From the NCBI GenBank assembly GCA_016124895.1, contig WGMU01000070.1, positions 1 to 64,000 on the forward strand: DNA of 64,000 bases. Reading direction: 5' to 3'. The notes under the pieces were generated by a model, which was not told where the DNA came from, made no database searches, and saw nothing but the letters and a program-made list of their open reading frames with translations. The position numbers and the translations under genes were made by a program. This stretch comes from a bacterium (GTDB taxonomy: Bacteria > Planctomycetota > Planctomycetia > Planctomycetales > Planctomycetaceae). This document shows, piece by piece, positions 52,450 through 60,005 of the stretch (positions within the stretch are counted from its first letter, which is position 1; the number at the start of each line of letters is the position of its first letter).

Positions 52450-52768
52450 AGTGCGTCTCCTGCCCGCAAAGCGGGGCGCAAGGTTCAGAAAAGCCGTACC
52501 CACCACGGCGGCGGAGTATAGCCCCGCCGCCGGACTCCGAAACGGATCGGTAACAGCCAGTGCGTTGAGCACGGTCGCCGACAGGCTTCGACGCAGGCGG
52601 CTCAGCGCGAACCCGGCCATCGTTAGACGGCTCAGCAGGCGAACGCGGTTCGTGCTTCACGAGTTTCCCGCAATTGGCCGAGGCAGGCATTCGTAGTTTT
52701 TCCGGCGGTCATTAGAATTTGTCCGTGTGCCATCGGCACCCTTCGGTAACCCACTCGAGATCAGGTCC

Positions 52769-53998
52769 ATGAGAAGCGAATCGGAAACTCAGTTTGAAGA
52801 CAAACCGTTTGAAGTCCCCGTTGCGGAGCGACTCAAACGACTGCCGCCGTATATGTTCGGCAAGATCAACAAGCTCAAGCACGAGAAACGTGTCGCAGGC
52901 ATCGACGTCATCGATCTGGGCATGGGCAATCCGACGGACGCTCCCGACCAGTTGATCAGCGACAAGCTGGCCGAAGCCATTCAGGATCCGCGTAACCACC
53001 GGTATTCGGTGTCGAGCGGTGTCGGCAATCTGAGGAAAGAAGTTGCCGCTCGCTACCTGCGGAAATACGGCGTCGAACTCAATCCAGACAACGAGGTCAT
53101 CGCGTGTCTGGGCTCAAAAGAAGGCTTCAGCCACATGTGTCTGGCTCTGATGGGCCCCGGCGATACCGCCATTGTTCCGGCACCATCTTTCCCCATCCAC
53201 GTTTACGCGGTCGTGCTCTCGTCGGGCAACGTAATCGCACTCGACTGCCGCAATCCTCCCGAGTTTCTCGACAAAATCGCCTACACCTGCGAGCACCTGT
53301 TTCCGAAACCGCGGCTGGTCATCGTCAACTTTCCGCACAATCCGTCGACAACATGCGTTGAGCAGGACTTCTATGTCGAACTGGTGAAGCTCGCGAACAG
53401 GTACGGCTTTATGGTCATCAGCGATTTCGCGTACGCGGATATCTGCTTCGATGGTTATGTCGCCCCAAGTTTTCTGTCGACCCCCGGTGCCAAGGATGTC
53501 GGTGTCGAGTTTACGACGATGAGCAAGGGCTACAGCATGGCCGGCTGGCGCATCGGCTTCTGCGCCGGCAACTCGGAAATGGTCCGGGCGCTGTCCACGA
53601 TCAAGGGCTACTACGACTACGGAATCTTTCAGGCCGTTCAGATCGCCGCCATCGTCGCGATGCGACACTGCGACGACGCCGTTGACGAAGTCGCGAAGAA
53701 ATACGAAAAGCGCCGTGACGCGTTGTGTGAAGGTCTGGAACGCCTGGGCTGGGAGATCGAACGCCCGCAGGCATCAATGTTCGTCTGGGCGAAGATTCCT
53801 GCCCCCTGGAACGAACTGGGCTCGATCGCCTTTGCCATGAAACTGCTGGACGAAGCCGGCGTCGCCGTCAGTCCCGGCCGCGGCTTCGGTCCGGAAGGCG
53901 AGGGTTACCTGCGGCTGGCAATCGTCGAAAACACACAGCGTCTGCGGCAGGCCGTCCGTCAGATCGGCCGTTGTCTGAAACAGGGCGATGGCGAATAG
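52769..53998 (+). CDS. Class I/II aminotransferase (AlaC/LL-DAP-AT-like)
   Basis: 409 residues from ATG 52769. Fold-type I aminotransferase: [20 protein letters not shown] near residue 47, the PLP-binding region [20 protein letters not shown] near 111, [15 protein letters not shown] near 188, the Asp/Tyr in [15 protein letters not shown], and the Schiff-base Lys in [15 protein letters not shown] near 252. It groups by eye with AlaC/YfdZ and LL-diaminopimelate aminotransferases, giving alanine or diaminopimelate synthesis as the candidate role. It stands alone; its end is only 12 nt from the convergent YfhO-like gene. Confidence 0.9.
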   Translation: MRSESETQFEDKPFEVPVAERLKRLPPYMFGKINKLKHEKRVAGIDVIDLGMGNPTDAPDQLISDKLAEAIQDPRNHRYSVSSGVGNLRKEVAARYLRKYGVELNPDNEVIACLGSKEGFSHMCLALMGPGDTAIVPAPSFPIHVYAVVLSSGNVIALDCRNPPEFLDKIAYTCEHLFPKPRLVIVNFPHNPSTTCVEQDFYVELVKLANRYGFMVISDFAYADICFDGYVAPSFLSTPGAKDVGVEFTTMSKGYSMAGWRIGFCAGNSEMVRALSTIKGYYDYGIFQAVQIAAIVAMRHCDDAVDEVAKKYEKRRDALCEGLERLGWEIERPQASMFVWAKIPAPWNELGSIAFAMKLLDEAGVAVSPGRGFGPEGEGYLRLAIVENTQRLRQAVRQIGRCLKQGDGE

Positions 53999-54010
53999 CA
54001 GCGGACGCAA

Positions 54011-56296
54011 TTACGTGGAACGTCGTCGCACAGTCACGGCCGAAATGAGCAGTCCGAGCAGCGAGGCCGCGGAAAGGACAAGTCCGAGTTTCTGGCCGGG
54101 GCACTCGTACGCGAACTCGATAACGTGCCGACCGGCAGCGAGAGGGACCGCTCGCAGGGCGAGATCCGCAGGCAGAATCTCCGTCGTCGTGCCGTCAACG
54201 GTTGCGTGCCAGCCGGGGTGAAACAGGTCGCTCAACACGAGATACCCCGGCGCGTCGAGATCAACGGACACCCGCACGTGATCGGCTTTGAAATCCTCGA
54301 TCTGCGCCACTTTGAAATCCGACCGCGGTCCGTCGGAGAGAACGTCACGTTCAAGCTGCACGGCCTGTCGCAGGTCGAGCTTCTCCACTTGATCGATCCG
54401 CTGCTGAGCTTCCAGATCGGCACACTCAACGGCCCGGCCGACGACGAACGCCCGCGGCAGGACGTCGAGGTTTTCGTAAATCTGAAACGCGATGCCCGCT
54501 TCTCGTTCCGCACCGCGAAGCTCGACTGGCGGCGTGATCTGACCGGTCGAAACTTGACGCCAACCGGGCAGCTCCGGCTGCTCGCGCCCCGTCACAACAA
54601 ATCGAACGCCAAGCAGGTTCGCAACTGGGTGATTGACCGTCGCCAGATTGCAGTCGCGAAACCCTGCAAAGTCGAGTTCGCCGTCCGGCAGGTCAAACAG
54701 CGCGTCGATCGCCCAGACGAGTCGAATCTGCGGAACCGGTTCGTACCCCCGGACACGCTGCACGCCATCGGCAAATGACTCGATGTCTGAATACAGATCC
54801 TGCGACGCGAGCACTCGGACAGGTGACTTCAGCTCGGCGGCCTCGGCCTGCTTCAGGAACTGACTGACCTCCGAGTTTCTGCGCAGTGCCGCAGGCTCAA
54901 CGGTCGCAAGAACGCGATCGGCATGTCGCCACAGCTCGAATCCCGTGACCGAGGCAAAAGCCAGGCCGATCAGTACGCCGATCCACTCCCTGCCGCTCGA
55001 CGGTGAAGAACTCAACGCCTCGCTGTCCGCCCCTGTGTCCACCTCACTGTGGCCACCCGTTGCAGGCTCGCTGCTCACCAACTCTGACCGACGCCCAAAC
55101 AGCGTCTCAGCCCCAATTGCGGCCAGCAGGGCCACAAAGAACGAGCATAGAAAGAGGATCCGGGTCGGCACGCGAAACGAACCGAGAACCGGAATCACTC
55201 GGTAGCAAACCGTGAAAAACGGCGTCGCCGTCCCGAACGCAAAGATCACCGCAACAGCCAGCATCCAGAACAGGCGGCGCGTCTGAGGACGTTTCCACTG
55301 AACGAGTATCGCCAGCGCGGCCAGCATCAGCGGAACGATTCCAAAATGAAACAGCTTCGTCCAGTAGAAGCCGTACTTCGACGTCGTTTCTTCCGGCGCA
55401 TTCAACGCGAACGGATCCAGCAGTTGCTTCAGATGCGCGATGCTCAGCCCATCTCCAGCAACACCCAACGGCATCCGCTCACTCCGCACGGCCAGACGAC
55501 TGTTCATCCAGACGGGAATCAGATCGCCACAGACCAGCCCGGCCGAGAGCCCGCCAGCCAGAAACCAGTGGACGATCAGCGACGTCGCGGCCTCGCGTTT
55601 TCCCGACCGCCGCTCACGCCACGCCGACACAACCACGCAGCCACTCAGCAACAGCAGCAGGTAGTAGAGTTCCTGCACATGGCCAGCCAGGAAACTCAGC
55701 GCCACACACACCGGCACCATCCGCCAGTGGCGACCTGACGTTTCGAGAAAGCGTTCAAAGGCGAGCAGAATCCACGGCGTCCAGGCAACTGTAAACAGTT
55801 GCGCGACGTGCCCCTCGGCCAGATGCGCGACTAGATACGGAGCCCCCGCCGCCGCGACTGCTCCCATCAGCGAGGCGACACGACTCAACCCAATGTATCT
55901 GGCGAGCAACCAGACACCGACACCTCCAAACCACAGATGCGCGACCATCAGCCAGCTCAGCGTCTGTTCCGCACCGAAGGCGAAGCACAGCCAGTTCGGC
56001 GGGTACAGAAGCCCGGCCTGAGGATTGCCATGCACTGGCAGTCCGAGCGCCAGATACGGATCCCAGTTCGACCACTCGCCAAAGCGTTGGTGCAGGACCG
56101 TCGGCGTGTCGCGAAATCGCAGAAACTGCGTCGTCAGATCGTTACGGCCGGACGAGTGAACTCCAACCAGCAGATCCGACGGATGCTCAGTCAGCATCAG
56201 AAACAGAGACAGAGATACGCCAGCGACAACCACACCGGCCATCACCACGTCGCGCGGGCTTACTCTTCCGGTCAGATCGACTCGACGACGTGACAT
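54011..56296 (-). CDS. YfhO-family multi-TM membrane protein
   Basis: 761 residues from ATG 56296. Twelve or so TM helices in the first two-thirds, with the extracytoplasmic loop LGLPVHGNPQAGLLYPPNWL near residue 84 typical of YfhO/GT39-related glycosyltransferase-like proteins, then a large periplasmic domain (about 500-725) ending in a TM anchor (LGLVLSAASLLGLLISAVTV). YfhO-like proteins are linked to teichoic-acid or glycolipid glycosylation in Firmicutes; in planctomycetes the acceptor is unknown. The start is based on the protein pattern; no good Shine-Dalgarno is seen. Confidence 0.85.
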   Translation of the reverse strand: MSRRRVDLTGRVSPRDVVMAGVVVAGVSLSLFLMLTEHPSDLLVGVHSSGRNDLTTQFLRFRDTPTVLHQRFGEWSNWDPYLALGLPVHGNPQAGLLYPPNWLCFAFGAEQTLSWLMVAHLWFGGVGVWLLARYIGLSRVASLMGAVAAAGAPYLVAHLAEGHVAQLFTVAWTPWILLAFERFLETSGRHWRMVPVCVALSFLAGHVQELYYLLLLLSGCVVVSAWRERRSGKREAATSLIVHWFLAGGLSAGLVCGDLIPVWMNSRLAVRSERMPLGVAGDGLSIAHLKQLLDPFALNAPEETTSKYGFYWTKLFHFGIVPLMLAALAILVQWKRPQTRRLFWMLAVAVIFAFGTATPFFTVCYRVIPVLGSFRVPTRILFLCSFFVALLAAIGAETLFGRRSELVSSEPATGGHSEVDTGADSEALSSSPSSGREWIGVLIGLAFASVTGFELWRHADRVLATVEPAALRRNSEVSQFLKQAEAAELKSPVRVLASQDLYSDIESFADGVQRVRGYEPVPQIRLVWAIDALFDLPDGELDFAGFRDCNLATVNHPVANLLGVRFVVTGREQPELPGWRQVSTGQITPPVELRGAEREAGIAFQIYENLDVLPRAFVVGRAVECADLEAQQRIDQVEKLDLRQAVQLERDVLSDGPRSDFKVAQIEDFKADHVRVSVDLDAPGYLVLSDLFHPGWHATVDGTTTEILPADLALRAVPLAAGRHVIEFAYECPGQKLGLVLSAASLLGLLISAVTVRRRST

Positions 56297-56445
56297 GTGA
56301 TTCGGGCAGGCTGCGAATGAGAAACCGGCCACTTGGCAACACATGCCAGCGGCACTTTCACAGCACCCTAACCATGACCATCTGTCATCGCCGCGCAAAA
56401 GAAAAGGCGGCCCGGACAATTCACGCGAGCCGCCTGATGATTGCG

Positions 56446-57069
56446 TTACTTCGTTTCTTTCCTGCTGTTCAGGATGTCTTCGACATTCGGGTAATGCGTC
56501 CGGATGTCCGGGATCTGATCCGAATTCGCGGCCAGTGGACCAGGCCCGTGGACCGCGATGAATTCATTCTGAATCGCCGTCAATGGGTCGTTCGAGTACG
56601 GCGCTCTGGGATCGATCCCTGGAAGCGCCTGCCGTGCCCATTCTATGTGAGTCCAGTTGTAGGGCCGGAATGAGTAATAGCCGTGATCACTGGGGTAGTA
56701 CCAGTAGTGAGGATACAGGTCGCTGGTCGTCGTCCTGTATTTGAGATCCTTGTTCCAGCAGTGCCGCGGACAACCCCAACAGCTTCCACACCAGTTGCCG
56801 CAGCAGTTGAAACCACAGCAGTAACCATCAACGCAGCACGAGTTGCAGCCTGACTTCGATTTGCAGCATGGTTTTGCGCAGGGATCGCACTGCGTCGGGC
56901 AGCAACCGCTCGACGGAGCACAGGCAGCAGGAGCCGCACACGAGTGGCTCATCTGCAGCACAATGGCATCGAAATCGATGTTCCGCGCAGCCGCCGTCTG
57001 AACTTGAGCGTCGACCGGCGAAGCGGAGGCGATCGCCAATCCAATCATCAGTGCAGTGAGATTTGCCAT
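56446..57069 (-). CDS. Cys-rich exported protein
   Basis: 207 residues with a short signal peptide (LTALMIGLAIASASPVDAQV, cleavage near DAQ) and AAAGG 8 nt before the ATG. The segment from about 43 to 105 is Cys-dense (CAAPAACAPSSGCC, CDPCAKPCCKSK, CCVDGYCCGFNCCGNWCGSC), followed by a Tyr/Trp-rich region (YPHYWYYPSDHGYYSFRPYN) and an ordinary tail. It resembles proteins that crosslink by disulfides in planctomycete or spore-coat-like outer layers. It shares the CAAP element with the lipoprotein at 50400. No family recognised. Confidence 0.8.
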   Translation of the reverse strand: MANLTALMIGLAIASASPVDAQVQTAAARNIDFDAIVLQMSHSCAAPAACAPSSGCCPTQCDPCAKPCCKSKSGCNSCCVDGYCCGFNCCGNWCGSCWGCPRHCWNKDLKYRTTTSDLYPHYWYYPSDHGYYSFRPYNWTHIEWARQALPGIDPRAPYSNDPLTAIQNEFIAVHGPGPLAANSDQIPDIRTHYPNVEDILNSRKETK

Positions 57070-57387
57070 CGAAGTGGCCTTTCCGTTCGATCGTATTCAG
57101 GAGACGCAGGAAACTCAGTCGGTGACAGCACGCGTCGGTTCAGGGCTCGTCAACGAGGAAAGCTGTCGCGCATTTCGACTCGCGAAGTTCCCATCGACAC
57201 GTGCCGCAGTGATTCTGCCACTTTCCTGCGGTTGGCGACACACGCGTCGTCTGGCGCAGAATCGACACGATCTGATTGCGCCCGAGCAGGCCGAATAACC
57301 CGGCAATCCCGGCCATCCTGCACTGCACAGCGGCGTCACAATCACTCGATGCAAACTCGTCCGCACAGCCGGTCCGACGCGAACGAC
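57070..57387. other. Intergenic region, 318 nt
   Basis: Upstream region of the Cys-rich exported gene and downstream of the sulfatase-like gene, both minus strand. It carries the AAAGG Shine-Dalgarno at its left edge. No hairpin, repeat or gene stands out. Confidence 0.5.
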
Positions 57388-58974
57388 TCAGCGTGTCAAC
57401 TGCTTCAGTACTTCCGGATGACGATCGGCAACGTTGATCGCTTCCGCAGGATCGTCGTCCAGGTTGTACAGCGAAATGACGCGGCTGCCGGGCAGCCGGA
57501 CGCACTTCCACGCGCCCATACGAGCGATCTGTCCTTTCTGCCCGGCGGTCGTTTCCCAGTACAGCAGCGGATGCTCGGGCTGGTCGCGTCCGACGAGCAA
57601 TGGAACGAGTGAAATGCCGTCCGTCCTTTGCGGTCGATGCTGGGCAATCGCCAGCTCACACAGCGTCGGCACCAGATCGCACGTCACCGCGGAGTAATCA
57701 CTGACCGTCCCGGCCGCGACGTACTTTGGCCAGCGAACGACCATCGGCACACGCAGGTTGCCCTCAGCCAGACCATGTTCCGCGAGTCGCAACTCGCCCG
57801 TCAGATTGAACGTCTGCACAATCTTCGATTCAGTCGGTGCCGGGCCGCTTTCCGCCGTCACTACTACGCAGGTTCGATCCACCAACCCCGCCGCGCGAAG
57901 GACATCGAGCAACTGGCCGACGAGCTGATCCGTGCGTTCAACGATTTCACGACGTTCTTCGGCCGTCTCCTCACGACCGCCGTCCTCAGCCGCCACTCGG
58001 CTTATCGTGTTCAACATGACGTGCGCAAAGAACTGCCGTCGCTGAGTACGAACATGCTCAAACCACGAATGCAGCTCGCTCGCGAATAATCGATTCACTG
58101 AAACCTGTCGGGCTCCGTCACGGTTTTCCAGAACTCGAAACTCCGCACCATCAACGTGGATCGTTTCCGGATAGCCGCCGCCAATCTCCGCTTCAGTCCG
58201 AAAGCCGGACCAGTGTTCAAACCCGTGCAGTGTCGGCTGGTCGCCGTTCGGCCAGAGTCCAAAGCAGGCCGTCACATAGCCGGCCTCCCACAGCCATTCG
58301 GCCATCGTCTGATCCGCGCCGTGAATGCGGTACCGATCACTGCGATCTGCCGGTGCGTGCCCGGTGTTCAGACCGGTGAGCAGTGTCCAGCGAGCGGCCT
58401 GCGCATCGGCACTGCCAGCGTAAAACCGGTTCAAACGCATTCCCTGCTGAGCCAGTTCATCAATCCGCGGCGTCCGAATCTGCTCCTGTCCGTAACAGCC
58501 CAGCTCGCGCCAGCCCAGTCGATCGATCGTAATTAATAGCAGATTCGGCGACTGCCTGGCTCGCCCGACGCGTGATTGACGATTGATCGACTTCAACGCC
58601 AGCCGATTCTGCTGTCGGATCAAACTCAGTTCCTGATCGGCCTGTTCGAGCTGTCTGGTCAACGCCCCAGCCGTCCCACTCTCTTCAAACGCATCGAGAT
58701 CGCCAATTGTCTGTTTCAAGCCGCGCAGCAGCGGGCTCTGCAACTCCTGCGAGTCCGGACGCCTGGCCTCGCGCTCGTCGGCCGAGAAACCCTCACCGTC
58801 CTGCGATTCGGCCTGCCTGGCCGTTTCGGCCGGCCCATCTGGATCCGGCGGCGCCGCAGACAGGCCTGCTGTCACCGCGAGGCTGGATACTCCAACGCCA
58901 GCCAGCAGGACCCACCAGCCGCACCTCTCCGACCACAGCTTCTGACGCACCCGCCTGTCTTCGCGCTGTAACAT
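57388..58974 (-). CDS. Sulfatase-fold protein lacking the catalytic cysteine (pseudoenzyme)
   Basis: 528 residues, with one TM/signal segment near 18-40 and a Glu/Gln-rich coiled coil near 60-130. The sulfatase fold begins at NLLLITIDRLGWRELGCYGQ. In the active-site loop the Cys of C-x-P-x-R is Ala (GSADAQAARWTLLTGLNTG, Arg retained). One Asp of the initial metal pair is Arg (IDRLG for IDDLG), and the later DNG is ESG (VVVTAESGPAP). So formylglycine cannot form and metal binding is probably lost: a pseudosulfatase or a divergent phosphoesterase. GGAGGGG lies 8 nt before the start, just after a 16-bp palindrome. Confidence 0.85.
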   Translation of the reverse strand: MLQREDRRVRQKLWSERCGWWVLLAGVGVSSLAVTAGLSAAPPDPDGPAETARQAESQDGEGFSADEREARRPDSQELQSPLLRGLKQTIGDLDAFEESGTAGALTRQLEQADQELSLIRQQNRLALKSINRQSRVGRARQSPNLLLITIDRLGWRELGCYGQEQIRTPRIDELAQQGMRLNRFYAGSADAQAARWTLLTGLNTGHAPADRSDRYRIHGADQTMAEWLWEAGYVTACFGLWPNGDQPTLHGFEHWSGFRTEAEIGGGYPETIHVDGAEFRVLENRDGARQVSVNRLFASELHSWFEHVRTQRRQFFAHVMLNTISRVAAEDGGREETAEERREIVERTDQLVGQLLDVLRAAGLVDRTCVVVTAESGPAPTESKIVQTFNLTGELRLAEHGLAEGNLRVPMVVRWPKYVAAGTVSDYSAVTCDLVPTLCELAIAQHRPQRTDGISLVPLLVGRDQPEHPLLYWETTAGQKGQIARMGAWKCVRLPGSRVISLYNLDDDPAEAINVADRHPEVLKQLTR

Positions 58975-58990
58975 GAATCAGCCCCTCCAT

Positions 58991-59006
58991 CTGAGCGATC
59001 GCTCAG
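58991..59006. promoter_or_regulatory. 16-bp perfect palindrome upstream of pseudosulfatase
   Basis: CTGAGCGATCGCTCAG is fully self-complementary and ends 16 nt before the start of the sulfatase-like gene, directly before its Shine-Dalgarno. It could be an operator or a 5' stem that shields the ribosome-binding site. The GCGATCGC centre also resembles the cyanobacterial HIP1 word. Confidence 0.45.
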
Positions 59007-59216
59007 CGCGATCGTCGCTCCATGGTCAGTTTCCGCCCCCGGATCGCTGACATACCGACGCCACTGTCACGACGACAAAGCAGCCCGTGGCAACCAGAGG
59101 CGTCGAGCGGAAGTGTGCTGAAAAACCGGCAAAGATGCCAGACAGCAACGATTAGTCAGAATGCGACGAATACACAGCAAAGTAAATAAAGGCAGGCAGC
59201 AAACACCCGAGCCCAC

Positions 59217-60005
59217 CTATTTACCCTCTTCTACAAGCGGCTCCGAAACAGACTCAGCATCCCAATCCACCCCCTCCAGCGGCGGCATGATCCAGATCTC
59301 GCCAAACTCCTCTTCCTGGTCCGCCCGGAAATGGTGATGCCGTAACAGTTCGAGAATGGCCAGGAAGATGCCGATGATTTTGCTCCGCTCACTGGCGTCA
59401 TCAAACAACGACGAAAATGCGACTCGCTCCTGCGTGCGGACGATCGAGCCGACGCGTTCCACCCAGACGGAGATTGGAGTGTCGTCATCGCGGATGCGGG
59501 CCTTCTCGTCGACGACCTTCTTTTCGAGCACGCGGGCCAGCGCACTGACGAGGTCCCAGAGTTCGACCTCCTTGATCAGGTCATCCTGCGGCTGATTGCC
59601 GACCTTGGGCCGCTCACTGGTCAGTCGCGGATAGCGTTCCTGCCATTCGGCGGCATGCTCTTCAAGCGCGGCTGCGGCGTCCTTATAGCGGCGGTATTCG
59701 AGCAACTGTCGGATCAGATCGCTGCGCGGGTCGTCGTCCGCAGCCTCAACCTCCTCGGCCGCTTCCTCTTCCGGAGACGGCAGAACCAGCCGGCTTTTGA
59801 TCTCCGCCAGCGTGCTCGCCATGACCAGAAACTCGCCGACGAGTTCCAGATCCAGAAACTGCAGCACAGTCAGATACTGCTCGAACTGCTGAGTAATTCT
59901 CGCGATCGGCATCTCACGAATATCGAGTTCATCGCGCCGGACAAGGTACAGCAGCAGGTCGAGCGGGCCGCGAAACAGATCGAGTTCGACGCGCCAGTCG
60001 CTCAC
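59217..60005 (-). CDS. scpA: Segregation and condensation protein A (ScpA)
   Basis: 262 residues from GTG 60005, whose first bases overlap the stop of the HEAT gene (GTGA). The kleisin N-terminus is clear: VELDLFRGPLDLLLYLVRRD near residue 6, REMPIARITQQFEQYL near 31, ELVGEFLVMASTLAEIKSRL near 54. ScpA bridges the SMC heads with ScpB to compact and segregate chromosomes; here it is of normal length. ScpB is not encoded directly downstream. Translational coupling to a HEAT-repeat membrane protein is an unusual context. Confidence 0.93.
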   Translation of the reverse strand: MSDWRVELDLFRGPLDLLLYLVRRDELDIREMPIARITQQFEQYLTVLQFLDLELVGEFLVMASTLAEIKSRLVLPSPEEEAAEEVEAADDDPRSDLIRQLLEYRRYKDAAAALEEHAAEWQERYPRLTSERPKVGNQPQDDLIKEVELWDLVSALARVLEKKVVDEKARIRDDDTPISVWVERVGSIVRTQERVAFSSLFDDASERSKIIGIFLAILELLRHHHFRADQEEEFGEIWIMPPLEGVDWDAESVSEPLVEEGK

